The notes beneath the pieces were generated by a model. The model ran no database searches. It was given only the letters and a program-made list of their open reading frames with translations, and was not told the DNA's origin. A DNA stretch of 64,000 nt from Bacteroidota bacterium (GTDB lineage: Bacteria > Bacteroidota > Bacteroidia > 2-12-FULL-35-15): contig CANJYB010000005.1 of the NCBI GenBank assembly GCA_947479085.1, positions 62,001-126,000 on the forward strand, written 5' to 3'. Below, piece by piece: positions 7,934 through 16,102 of the stretch (positions are counted from its first letter, which is position 1; each line of letters opens with the position of its first letter). The translations under genes were made by a program, and so were the position numbers.

Positions 7934-8422
7934 TTATTTCTTCAACTCCTCAGCTACGAACATAAACGGCAACAAATCGGATATACTGTTCATTATCCTT
8001 ATTTTACCTGTTTCGCCCTGCAAAATAATTCTGATGTTAGATTTATATCGCGTCTCGTATTCACTCATTGCCTGCCTGCATGCTCCACAAGGGGAAAGGG
8101 GCTGGTCTACCTTAAATGTGTTTGTTTTACAGGTAATGGCTATTGTTTTTATTTTTACACTAGGATAATTGGCTCCTGCTGAAAAAATAGCAACCCTTTC
8201 GGCACATAAACCGGAAGGAAAGGCAGCGTTTTCCTGATTGTTTCCACAAACTGTCACCCCATTTTCAAGAAGTAAGGCAGCCCCCACAAAGAAATTGGAA
8301 TAGGGGGCATAGGCCATATTGCTTGTTTCCCTTGCCTTTTGTAACAGAGTTTTTTCCACTTCATTCAATTCGTTTTCGCTTTCTAATTCTGTATATGATA
8401 TTTTAAGTTCCAGATTTTGCAT
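7934..8422 (-). CDS. cdd: Cytidine deaminase
   Basis: This 162-residue protein carries the zinc motif of homotetrameric cytidine deaminases: CAERVAIFSAG (catalytic Glu after a Cys ligand, as in the Bacillus enzyme) and PCGACRQAMSE. It hydrolyses cytidine and deoxycytidine to the uridine forms in pyrimidine salvage. It lies upstream of pdhA on the same strand with a 55-bp gap holding the pdhA promoter, so the two are probably separately initiated. Its own promoter box TACTTTTG is at 8441-8448. Confidence 0.95.
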   Translation of the reverse strand: MQNLELKISYTELESENELNEVEKTLLQKARETSNMAYAPYSNFFVGAALLLENGVTVCGNNQENAAFPSGLCAERVAIFSAGANYPSVKIKTIAITCKTNTFKVDQPLSPCGACRQAMSEYETRYKSNIRIILQGETGKIRIMNSISDLLPFMFVAEELKK

Positions 8423-8440
8423 GTGTTAAATTATTTTTCT

Positions 8441-8473
8441 CAAAAGTAAGAATTTAGTTCGTTGGTTAATCAA
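8441..8473 (-). promoter_or_regulatory. Promoter of cdd (TTG, 22 nt, TACTTTTG)
   Basis: On the minus strand a TTG (8471-8473) and a consensus TACTTTTG (8441-8448) are separated by 22 nt, within the spacing seen for Bacteroidetes -33/-7 promoters. The box ends 18 nt before the cdd ATG. Confidence 0.55.
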
Positions 8474-8518
8474 TGTAATAAATCTCCAAACTTCGCATAA
8501 TAGTTTTCATTCATCGTG

Positions 8519-8554
8519 TTTGTCAAAATCATTAAACCTTTCCATCTATTTTTG
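8519..8554 (+). promoter_or_regulatory. Promoter of the secreted trio (TTTG, TATTTTTG)
   Basis: TTTG at 8519-8522 and TATTTTTG at 8547-8554 fit the -33/-7 pattern with a slightly long 24-nt spacer. The leader to the ATG at 8590 is about 30 nt. Confidence 0.45.
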
Positions 8555-8589
8555 TGTCATAATATTTATTTAACTTAAAATTAACAGTT

Positions 8590-10284
8590 ATGAAGATAAA
8601 AACGAAACACTTAATTGCATTCATCTTATTTTGTAGTATTTCTATTTATAAGGGCAATGCGCAACAATGGGGAAATCATACATTGTATGCAACACAAAAC
8701 GGAACCAGTGCTTCTATAATGGACACGAACGGGGTAGTTACTCATTCATGGACATTTGCCACACAAACCGCCTATTCTACTTATCTGCTCCAGGGTGGAA
8801 TAATATTACGTTCGGTTAAAAAACCCGGAGTTTCTTTTTCCGGAGGCCCGATATCTGGCGAGTTTCAAAAGGTGGATTGGAATGGTAATATTCTTTGGGA
8901 CTATTCTTATTCAAGTACCAACTACGTTTCGCATCACGATATTTGTGCTATGCCAAATGGGAATGTAATGGTAATAGCCTATGACCGCAAAACTGCTGCA
9001 CAGGTTACGGCAGCAGGATGTACTTATAATCAGGAAATGTGGCCGGAAAGTATTGTGGAAATACAACAAACAGGTGCAACCACCGGAACAATAGTATGGG
9101 AATGGCATTTATGGGACCACCTTGTTCAGAATGTAAATTCAGCAGCAGCTAACTACCAGACCTCCATTGTAAATAATCCTGGGTTATATAATATTAATTA
9201 TAATCTCGCTAAAGATTTTATGCACATGAATGGGTTAGATTTTGACCCGATTTTAAATCAGATTAGTTTCAGTTCTCATTTTATAGATGAAATGTATGTA
9301 ATTGATCATAGCACTACCACTGCTGAAGCAGCATCTCATTCAGGGGGTCATTCCGGTAAGGGTGGAGATTTTTTATATCGTTATGGAAACCCGGCAGCTT
9401 ATGGTGCAACAGGAGCCGCAGTGCTGAACATAGTTCACGATGCACATTTTATTCCTGAAGGAGTGCCTAATACCGGTTATCTGGTGGGTTTTGTAAACAA
9501 TGGTATTTCTGCCAGTCAGTCTTCTGTTGACCAGGTTTCTATCCCAAGAAATGGATATAATTATAATTTAACCTTGGGACAGGCTTATTCTCCATCCAAC
9601 TATACATTACGCCATGCCTGCAACGGACATACCAGTAACCAGGGAAATTCTCAACAATTACCAAATGGAAATATGTTGGTTTGTATGGCTTTTTTAGGTT
9701 CTATATATGAAGTGAATCCTGCGGGAACTACAATATGGACCAATACACCGGGAGGGACTCTGGTTCATGCGTATCGTTATGATGATTGTTATGTTAATAA
9801 TGCACCACCTGCATTACCTACCATTACTGCTACTGCCACAGACCTGACATCCAGTTCGGCAACTACTTATCAATGGTACTTAAATGGCACACAACTGCCG
9901 GGAGCTACAAACCAAACCTATACTCCTTTAGTTAGTGGTATTTATCTTGTGCGTGTTACCGATGCAAACGGATGTGCTTTTTATTATTCCCAGGATATAA
10001 CTTTTACAACTTCTGCAACAGGAATTGCAACTTCAGATAATTCATTGAACGAAGACTTTACTTTTTATCCGAATCCTTCCACCGGAATTATAAATTTGAA
10101 CAGTACTAATCTGGCAGGAAAAAATTATGAAGTAATGGTGCATGATATTGTGGGAAGTTTGATAGTAAAGGAAAAGAACACCACTCAAATAAACTTATCA
10201 GAACAAATGAATGGAGTTTACTTTATTACACTTACTATGGATAAAGGAGAAACTATCACCAAAAAGGTATCTTTGTTAAAATAA
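8590..10284 (+). CDS. Secreted aryl-sulfotransferase-like beta-propeller protein with T9SS tail
   Basis: This 564-residue protein has a signal peptide (1-24), a beta-propeller region resembling arylsulfotransferases (HDICAMPNGNVMVIAYDR, MHMNGLDFDPILNQISFSS, GDFLYRYGNP, HDAHFIPEG, QQLPNGNMLVC), a short Ig-like stretch (about 405-465) and a type A T9SS sorting domain (FYPNPSTGIINL ... KKVSLLK). Arylsulfotransferases move sulfate between phenolic compounds; here the transfer activity is not proven and an adhesion or scaffold role is possible. It is the first gene of three secreted-protein genes on this strand, followed after 63 bp by a two-domain protein and then CotH. Confidence 0.85.
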   Translation: MKIKTKHLIAFILFCSISIYKGNAQQWGNHTLYATQNGTSASIMDTNGVVTHSWTFATQTAYSTYLLQGGIILRSVKKPGVSFSGGPISGEFQKVDWNGNILWDYSYSSTNYVSHHDICAMPNGNVMVIAYDRKTAAQVTAAGCTYNQEMWPESIVEIQQTGATTGTIVWEWHLWDHLVQNVNSAAANYQTSIVNNPGLYNINYNLAKDFMHMNGLDFDPILNQISFSSHFIDEMYVIDHSTTTAEAASHSGGHSGKGGDFLYRYGNPAAYGATGAAVLNIVHDAHFIPEGVPNTGYLVGFVNNGISASQSSVDQVSIPRNGYNYNLTLGQAYSPSNYTLRHACNGHTSNQGNSQQLPNGNMLVCMAFLGSIYEVNPAGTTIWTNTPGGTLVHAYRYDDCYVNNAPPALPTITATATDLTSSSATTYQWYLNGTQLPGATNQTYTPLVSGIYLVRVTDANGCAFYYSQDITFTTSATGIATSDNSLNEDFTFYPNPSTGIINLNSTNLAGKNYEVMVHDIVGSLIVKEKNTTQINLSEQMNGVYFITLTMDKGETITKKVSLLK

Positions 10285-10291
10285 ATAAACA

Positions 10292-10330
10292 CCTCACCTC
10301 TGCCCCTCTCTGAAGGAGAGGGGAGAGAGG
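10292..10330. repeat. Palindromic repeat of the CCCCTCTC-GAGAGGGG type, copy 1
   Basis: CCCCTCTC and GAGAGGGG form an 8-bp stem around TGAAG, with outer CCTCACCTCT / AGAGAGG extensions. A similar palindrome lies at 35494-35538. It fills the gap between the first two secreted-protein genes and may form a stem-loop in the mRNA. Confidence 0.65.
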
Positions 10331-10347
10331 AATAAAAAATTTATACT

Positions 10348-11346
10348 ATGAAAAAACTATTATCTATTATTTTTATCTGCGCGATAGCAAATTATGCTGT
10401 GGCCAAAAAAGTAAAATTTTCTGTGGACATGACAGGTATTGTTAAGAACGTTACGGGTATTCATGTTGCCGGAGATTTTCAGGTGCTTGCCGGCTTTCCG
10501 TTAGATTGGGATTCGGGTACAACATTAATGATTCAGGACGTTGCGGATACAAATATTTATAGCGTAGTGGTGGATATTCCTGCTTTCAGAGCGTATGAGT
10601 TTCGCTACTTTAATGGCAATATGGGTTACGATGCAGAGTTTGTGCCTATTCCATCGCGGGTGCTTTTTAATTTTGATGATAACCGTTGGTTGTACCTGGA
10701 TTCACTTTCTAATGATACCACATTTGTCGGATCCATACCTTATGGAGGTACTGCCCCTGTTGGAAAAAGGTTGCTTCGCTTTCGGGTAGATATGCAATTG
10801 CAAACGTTAAGTTCGGCCTGGGCACATGTGGAAGGAGACTTTCAATCATGGGCTCCAAATGAAACTCAGCTGTATAGTTTTGATGGAATGGTGTATGAAT
10901 ACATTGCCTATGTAGATACCAATACATTGAATTATTCGTATCGCTATTTAAATGGAATAACAACCGGTGATGAAGAAATTATTAATGGTACATGTGCCGA
11001 TGTTTCAGGAAACAGAAACATCCTCGTTTCACGCGATACCATGCTGGACGTGGTATGTTATTCCTGGTGTATGGATTGTTCAACAGTTGGCATTAAGGAA
11101 AGTGTATTAAAAGATAATGTGACCATTAGTCCTAATCCTACTTCCGATTATTCTATTATTCAATTTAGCAATCAGGGTTTGCATCAGGTAACTATTACAG
11201 ACATTACAGGCAGGACTGTTCGTACTTATAAAAATAGTTCTTCTTCTTTAAGAATTGAAAAAGAGAATTTATCTCCCGGAATCTATTCTGTCAATACCAT
11301 TGATAATGAAAATAATTTCTCGGCAAGTAAATTAATAATTGAATAA
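10348..11346 (+). CDS. Secreted protein with two starch-binding-like (E-set) domains and T9SS tail
   Basis: This 332-residue protein has a signal peptide (1-19) and two related beta-sandwich units: KVKFSVDMTGIV ... VHVAGDFQ-type segment and a second LLRFRVDMQLQTL ... AHVEGDFQSW. Both contain a GDFQ turn and a YEFRYFNG or YSYRYLNG strand, as in CBM20/CBM48-like or esterase-type E-set folds. A Cys-containing stretch (CYSWCMDCS) and a type A sorting domain (ISPNPTSDYSIIQFS ... KLIIE) follow. The substrate is unknown. In other Bacteroidota such proteins tend to accompany CotH kinases, as here; this is from memory and inference. Confidence 0.75.
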   Translation: MKKLLSIIFICAIANYAVAKKVKFSVDMTGIVKNVTGIHVAGDFQVLAGFPLDWDSGTTLMIQDVADTNIYSVVVDIPAFRAYEFRYFNGNMGYDAEFVPIPSRVLFNFDDNRWLYLDSLSNDTTFVGSIPYGGTAPVGKRLLRFRVDMQLQTLSSAWAHVEGDFQSWAPNETQLYSFDGMVYEYIAYVDTNTLNYSYRYLNGITTGDEEIINGTCADVSGNRNILVSRDTMLDVVCYSWCMDCSTVGIKESVLKDNVTISPNPTSDYSIIQFSNQGLHQVTITDITGRTVRTYKNSSSSLRIEKENLSPGIYSVNTIDNENNFSASKLIIE

Positions 11347-11363
11347 ATAATACTAATACGATT

Positions 11364-11396
11364 ACCCCTGTCAGGGTTTAGAACCCTGACAGGGGT
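11364..11396. repeat. CTGTCAGGG palindrome, copy 1
   Basis: Perfect 15-bp arms ACCCCTGTCAGGGTT and its reverse complement flank a 3-bp loop. The same palindrome recurs at 44818-44850, and a related one at 44907-44939. It sits between two secreted-protein genes. It lacks a T-run, so it is a dispersed palindromic repeat rather than a standard terminator. Confidence 0.85.
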
Positions 11397-11410
11397 ATTG
11401 CTCTTACTAA

Positions 11411-13690
11411 ATGAAAAAACTAAACCTTATTCTTTTTTTATTTCTGCTTTCAGTTTGTTCTTTTTCACAAACCACATTCTATAACCTTGACACGATCCAG
11501 AAAATAGAAATCAGTTTTTCTCAACCTGATTGGGATTACCAAATGGATACTGCAAAGTATGGTGCAGGCGGTTATATAATGGCGCAATGGGTAAAGGTGA
11601 ATGGAGTTCAATTTGACAGTGTGGGGGTGAGGTATAAAGGAAATAGTTCTTACGATTCCACGTATTTAAAAAATCCGATTCATATAGCGTTGGATGAATT
11701 CAGAAACAATCAATACCAGGGGTTCACCAATATAAAACTGAGTAACGAATTCTCCGACCCATCCATTATAAGGGAAGTGATGAGTTATGATATTCTGAAA
11801 AATTATATGGATTGCCCGAGGGCTAACTTTGCACAGGTCTATATCAATGGAGCCTATATAGGAGTTTATACCAATGATGAAAGTATAGATAATACTTTTC
11901 TCTCCGATAAATTTTATTCCAACAACAATGTTTTTATTAAGTGCAACCCGACAGTTAACCCAAGTGTTACCACCAAATGTAACCTTCGTTATCAAACCGG
12001 TTTCGACAGTACTGCTTATTTTAATTATTACGATTTAAAATCAAACTACGGCTGGAATGAACTGGTTGCTCTTTGCGATACTGTTACCAATCATCCTGCA
12101 AACATTGGTTCTGCCATGGATATGGACAGATGGATGTGGATGCTTTCGTTCGACAATGTATTAGTTAACCTGGATAGTTATTACGGAGCTTTCTGTCAGA
12201 ATTATTATTTATACAAAGACAATACCTTACGCTATAATCCGATAGTGTGGGATTTGAACATGTCCTTTGGCGGATTTCCTTTTTTAGGAAGCGGTGCTGC
12301 TTCCTTGGCAAGTTTAACAGTTACCAATATGCAGCAACTGAGCCCTACCTTTCATTCCACAGATGTTTACTGGCCTGTGATAAAAGATGTGATGAGCAAC
12401 CCCATGTATAAGCGGATGTATATTGCCCATGCACGAACCATTACCAACGAGATGTTTGCATCCAGTTATTACCAGACCCTTTCCACACAGTTGCAAAGTG
12501 TTATTGATACAGCAATAGCGTCCGACTCCAATAATTTTTTCTCCTATGCTCAGTTTCAAAATGCAATGACTACCAATAATATTGTAGGCAGTTATACCGT
12601 TCCCGGGATAACCAATTTAATGAGTTCGCGTGTTACGTATTTGCAATCCACTCCTGAATTTATGGCGGTACCACCGGTGATAAGTAATGTTACACCAAGC
12701 AACACTGCCCCTTCTTTAAACACAGCGGTAACCATTACTGCTCATGTAAGCAATGCCAATACAGTTATGCTGGGTTATCGTTTTCTGAACACCAATAAAT
12801 TTGTTCGTGATACCATGTATGATGACGGATTGCACAATGATGGAATAGCCGGGGATAGTATTTATGGAGGAACAGTGATGATGAGTTCCGTAAGGATGCA
12901 ATATTATATTTATGCAGAGAATACCACTGCAGGAATATTTTCTCCTGAACGTGCCGAACATGAATTTTATGAATTGTTTGCTAATGCCATCACTCCTGCA
13001 GCAGGGCAATTGGTGATTAATGAATTTATGGCATTTAATACTTCCGGGCAATTAAATGAACTGGGTTATCCAGAAGACTGGATTGAATTATACAATACCA
13101 CTTCCTCCCCTTTGAGTTTGTTTGGTTTGTTTTTATCTGATAATTATACCAACCCCACCAAGTTTGCTTTCCCCGAAACAGCAGTGATACCGGCTAATGG
13201 CTACCTTATTATTTGGGCTGACCAAAACACAAACACTTCAACCAACATTCATGCTAATTTTAAATTATCTGTAAATGGCGAACGGTTAATGTTGAGTGAT
13301 GTTGCCGGAAACGAATTGGATAGTATTTCATTTGGCATACAGACTGCCGACATTTCCATGGGCAGATGCCCCAACGGAACAGGCACGTTTGGAGTGTTAC
13401 CTGCACCCAGTTATAATTCCAGCAATTGCAGCTTAGGAATTAATGAGGCTTCCACAGAACTCGGCCAATTTAGTATTTACCCTAATCCTGCAAATACTAT
13501 TATTAATGTGCTTATCACTTCTAAAGAAAAAGAAAACACCATAAAATTATTTAATTCCTTAGGGCAACTAATAATTACTAAAACCATTTCTTCCGCTTCT
13601 GCAAGTATTGATATTTCTGCTTTAGATGCCGGGATATATTATATAAGCGCCAACGGGAAGGATTATAAAAGAGTGGAGGTGATAAAATAA
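11411..13690 (+). CDS. Secreted CotH kinase family protein with lamin-tail domain and T9SS tail
   Basis: This 759-residue protein has a signal peptide (1-19), a CotH kinase-like domain (about 30-390; VGVRYKGNSSY, IKLSNEFSDPSIIREVMSYD, NGAYIGVYTNDESID, YNPIVWDLNMSFGG), an Ig-like stretch (about 420-520), a lamin-tail domain (VINEFMAFN ... EDWIELYNTT) and a type A sorting domain (YPNPANTIINVLI). CotH proteins are atypical kinases that phosphorylate partner proteins; the secreted proteins encoded next door are plausible partners, but that is an inference. A strong terminator follows directly. Confidence 0.88.
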   Translation: MKKLNLILFLFLLSVCSFSQTTFYNLDTIQKIEISFSQPDWDYQMDTAKYGAGGYIMAQWVKVNGVQFDSVGVRYKGNSSYDSTYLKNPIHIALDEFRNNQYQGFTNIKLSNEFSDPSIIREVMSYDILKNYMDCPRANFAQVYINGAYIGVYTNDESIDNTFLSDKFYSNNNVFIKCNPTVNPSVTTKCNLRYQTGFDSTAYFNYYDLKSNYGWNELVALCDTVTNHPANIGSAMDMDRWMWMLSFDNVLVNLDSYYGAFCQNYYLYKDNTLRYNPIVWDLNMSFGGFPFLGSGAASLASLTVTNMQQLSPTFHSTDVYWPVIKDVMSNPMYKRMYIAHARTITNEMFASSYYQTLSTQLQSVIDTAIASDSNNFFSYAQFQNAMTTNNIVGSYTVPGITNLMSSRVTYLQSTPEFMAVPPVISNVTPSNTAPSLNTAVTITAHVSNANTVMLGYRFLNTNKFVRDTMYDDGLHNDGIAGDSIYGGTVMMSSVRMQYYIYAENTTAGIFSPERAEHEFYELFANAITPAAGQLVINEFMAFNTSGQLNELGYPEDWIELYNTTSSPLSLFGLFLSDNYTNPTKFAFPETAVIPANGYLIIWADQNTNTSTNIHANFKLSVNGERLMLSDVAGNELDSISFGIQTADISMGRCPNGTGTFGVLPAPSYNSSNCSLGINEASTELGQFSIYPNPANTIINVLITSKEKENTIKLFNSLGQLIITKTISSASASIDISALDAGIYYISANGKDYKRVEVIK

Positions 13691-13722
13691 AAAAGCCCCG
13701 CATATACCTGCGGAGCTTTTTT
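13689..13722 (+). terminator. Terminator after the CotH gene
   Basis: An A-run, GCCCCGCA and TGCGGAGC arms around TATACC, and a T-run form a textbook bidirectional hairpin terminator at the CotH stop codon. Confidence 0.85.
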
Positions 13723-13730
13723 ATTCTGTT

Positions 13731-13976
13731 ATCCTGAGCATGTCCAAGGACTCATTCTCACCCTATTCTCGCATAAGTCGTATAGTCATCTCTTCCATTT
13801 TCCCTTTCTTCACAGTTCTTGCCGTTAAACTCTTACATCTTTATCCGGCTTCTATTTCAGCTCTTTGTAAATCATTCATTTTTTCTCATACGCCCTGCTT
13901 TACTCAGGCAATTTTATTTATTTATTGTTTTGACACACTTCAATGAGTGTACTCTTATTAAAAATAGTTTTCCTTT
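13731..13976. other. Intergenic region without a recognised gene
   Basis: Short open frames exist on the plus strand, but none has a recognisable motif, signal peptide or promoter. It leads into tandem array A. Confidence 0.5.
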
Positions 13977-14175
13977 CCCAAACAATAATTTGTCCGTCTC
14001 AGACAATAATTCATGCATCTCAAGCAATATTTGATTCATCTCAGACAATAATTCATCCATCTCAGGCAATAATTGATTCATCTCAGACAATAATTGGCTC
14101 ATCTCAGACAATAATTCATCCATCTCAGGCAATAATTGATTCATCTCAGACAATAATTCATCCATCTCAGACTAA
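13977..14175. repeat. Tandem array A, exact 21-bp units
   Basis: About nine and a half units start at 13977, 13998, 14019, 14040, 14061, 14082, 14103, 14124, 14145 and 14166, each exactly 21 bp apart. Units read roughly CTCAGACAATAATTCATCC or a variant with GGCAATAATTGATT. Two unit types partly alternate. On the minus strand the array spells a heptapeptide-like MDELLSE/MNQLLPE pattern, but an open frame is expected for any stop-free unit whose length is a multiple of three. It lies between the CotH gene and an orphan T9SS tail. Confidence 0.92.
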
Positions 14176-14178
14176 TTG

Positions 14179-14394
14179 ATGTCCATTTCAGTCAAAATGA
14201 CAAAAAACGCTCTAACCGGCAGATTGTTTGCAATATATGATGTCTCTGGCAGATTAGTAAAACAACAAGCATTTATGTCTGATAACCATTCTTTAATAAT
14301 TAATGCAGGAGAATTAAATGCTGGTGCTTATTATTATAAAGTAACTGTTGGAGAAACTAAGGTGAAAACGGACAAATTAATAATACTTAAGTAA
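14179..14394 (+). pseudogene. Orphan T9SS type A sorting domain (gene remnant)
   Basis: About 70 codons encode GRLFAIYDVSGRLVKQQ ... LNAGAYYYKVTVGE ... KLIILK, the second half of a type A T9SS sorting domain. There is no signal peptide, no cargo domain and an in-frame stop just upstream (14173). It follows array A by a few bases, so it looks like the surviving 3' end of a secreted-protein gene whose front was lost, possibly by the event that placed or expanded the array. A recently recoded short protein is possible but without a signal peptide it could not be exported. Confidence 0.7.
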
Positions 14395-14404
14395 CCAATC
14401 CAAA

Positions 14405-15568
14405 CTAAGGATTAAGCGCTCCTTCCAGCAAATCTATCTTTTCGATAAAACTCATGCAGTTATTAATATAAATATCTGCAGGTAAGCTTTGTTTCACAGA
14501 GGGTACATCAGTAAGTAATCGGGTATTATCAAACACCTGGCCTAATTCCATAAAACCAAGATAAGGGTCCAGCCCGGCAAGAAGAATACGAATAGCACTT
14601 GGGTCTTCAAACACATGGTGCCAGTAATCAAGGTATTGAGGGTACTTGTAAAGTTCACTATCAGCAGGTAATTTACCTTTTGCCCATAGTTTTATTTGGT
14701 TCAGCAACGATTTTTTTACAAAACGAAAAGGAGGTAAATCGGTAAAATAGGCTTCCATACTGCTGCAAACTTTACCTGGTGTGGTAGCTGCTGCCTGCCC
14801 GGAAGAGATATGATATACCTTATGATTGCGCTTAGCAAACAACAGGCTAACAATGGCATTGGATGCATAATTAACCGGTATCATATCCAGGCTTGAATTT
14901 TCTTCAGCAGGTATAAACCGCAATTGGTTGATGGTAGCTGCTGCCCATAAAATAACAGGAGAACGGGGAACCACCACACGGCTATCGCCCATAATAATGG
15001 AAGGGCGCGCAATTAATATTTTGTCATCTGTTAAATGCCTGTGAATAATCAATTCTCCATGCATTTTGGTGTACGTATATTTTACAAGGTGAGAAGCCGA
15101 CAGGTTAGGCGATTCATCTTCAAATATCAATCGGTTTTTAATATCCTTTCCGCATATAGTGGCGGTACCTATGTAAAGAAATGTTTGAAGATGGGGTAAC
15201 TGTTTTGCCCAGAGTAATATCTTTTCCAGTCCGCCCATGTTGGCCCTTTCCACCATATCATCGTATATTTTGGAGAAAGAGGTATTGGCTGCAGAATGAA
15301 TTACAACATCGGTATCTGCAATGGTTTTATTTTTTATTAAAAAGTCGGTAAGGTGTTCGTCAAAAAGATTTCCGATGACAGGAATAATTTTTTTTGCATC
15401 AAAATAATCGTGGTGAATCCGGAAGATGTTTTCCAGTTTTATCATTGCTTCGTCTTCTGAAAAAGCTCTTAAAAAACAGTAAATTTTATCTACTTCTTTT
15501 CTTTTAGAGAGGTCAACAAGCATTTCTCCACCAAGAAATCCGGTAGCTCCGGTTAAAAAAATATTCAT
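14405..15568 (-). CDS. NAD(P)-dependent thioester/fatty acyl reductase-like protein
   Basis: This 387-residue protein has an extended SDR fold with the NAD(P) motif TGATGFLGG (residues 7-15), DVVIHSAANTSF, and an active-site-like YTYTKMHGE (Tyr-x-x-x-Lys). It matches the NAD_binding_4 (male-sterility / thioester reductase) family, which reduces acyl-CoA or acyl-carrier thioesters to aldehydes or alcohols. No adenylation or carrier domain is fused. The SMR pump gene lies 22 bp upstream on the same strand, so the two may be co-transcribed. The substrate is unknown. Confidence 0.8.
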   Translation of the reverse strand: MNIFLTGATGFLGGEMLVDLSKRKEVDKIYCFLRAFSEDEAMIKLENIFRIHHDYFDAKKIIPVIGNLFDEHLTDFLIKNKTIADTDVVIHSAANTSFSKIYDDMVERANMGGLEKILLWAKQLPHLQTFLYIGTATICGKDIKNRLIFEDESPNLSASHLVKYTYTKMHGELIIHRHLTDDKILIARPSIIMGDSRVVVPRSPVILWAAATINQLRFIPAEENSSLDMIPVNYASNAIVSLLFAKRNHKVYHISSGQAAATTPGKVCSSMEAYFTDLPPFRFVKKSLLNQIKLWAKGKLPADSELYKYPQYLDYWHHVFEDPSAIRILLAGLDPYLGFMELGQVFDNTRLLTDVPSVKQSLPADIYINNCMSFIEKIDLLEGALNP

Positions 15569-15590
15569 TTATATAAGTGTAACGTATTAT

Positions 15591-15905
15591 TCAATCAAAA
15601 ATTTCTAATCCCAGTATCCCGATAATAATAAAAGCAATGGAAATTATTTTAGCAGGTGAAATACTTTCCTGAAAAAAAATCATTCCTATTATTGCAATCA
15701 ATGCAGTTCCGGCACTTGCCCATATTCCGTAAGCAATGCTTACTTCCATTTTTTCCAAAACAAATACCAATGCTGCCAGACTGATTCCGTAAAAAACAAA
15801 AACCAGGATAGAAGGAATTAACTTTGTAAATCCTTCGGCATATTTCATACTAATTGTTCCGAGAACTTCGAATACAATTCCTAAAGAAAGCATCAACCAT
15901 TTCAT
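15591..15905 (-). CDS. SMR family small multidrug transporter
   Basis: This 104-residue protein has four predicted membrane helices. The essential membrane glutamate is E13 in FEVLGTISMKYAEGF, and the conserved GIWASAGTALIAIIG contains W62 next to Y59. This is the EmrE/QacE/SugE family, which exports cationic compounds or guanidinium in exchange for protons as an antiparallel dimer. The SugE/Gdx versus EmrE type cannot be fixed by eye. It lies just upstream of the acyl reductase gene. Confidence 0.93.
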   Translation of the reverse strand: MKWLMLSLGIVFEVLGTISMKYAEGFTKLIPSILVFVFYGISLAALVFVLEKMEVSIAYGIWASAGTALIAIIGMIFFQESISPAKIISIAFIIIGILGLEIFD

Positions 15906-16066
15906 TTGTATTTACTTTTTAGAAGTATTAAACCACCGGAATAAAAAAATTAGGTCGGCAAATGTAAGGATATTTGACAAATCTACTTCTAAATTTCCAA
16001 AGTGGCCCCTTTTAGGATAAATTAACATATTTTGATTGACTCTCTCGCTACTTAGTTCCTATTTAC

Positions 16067-16074
16067 TACCTTCG
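16067..16074 (+). promoter_or_regulatory. Candidate -7 box (TACCTTCG) for the stress protein / antiporter operon
   Basis: TACCTTCG is one base from TAnnTTTG. A start of transcription near 16080 would leave about 23 nt before the ATG at 16103, which supports that ATG over the upstream TTG at 16079. Confidence 0.4.
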
Positions 16075-16102
16075 CGCTTTGAAAACAATTTTTTATCAAA
16101 AA

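Noticed and set aside
13914-14165. 83-codon minus-strand frame with MDELLSE heptads (array A)
   Set aside because: Attractive as a coiled coil, but it is a by-product of the 21-bp repeat and has no promoter or flanking support.
13977-14175. CRISPR array
   Set aside because: No constant repeat alternating with unique spacers and no cas genes; units are contiguous.
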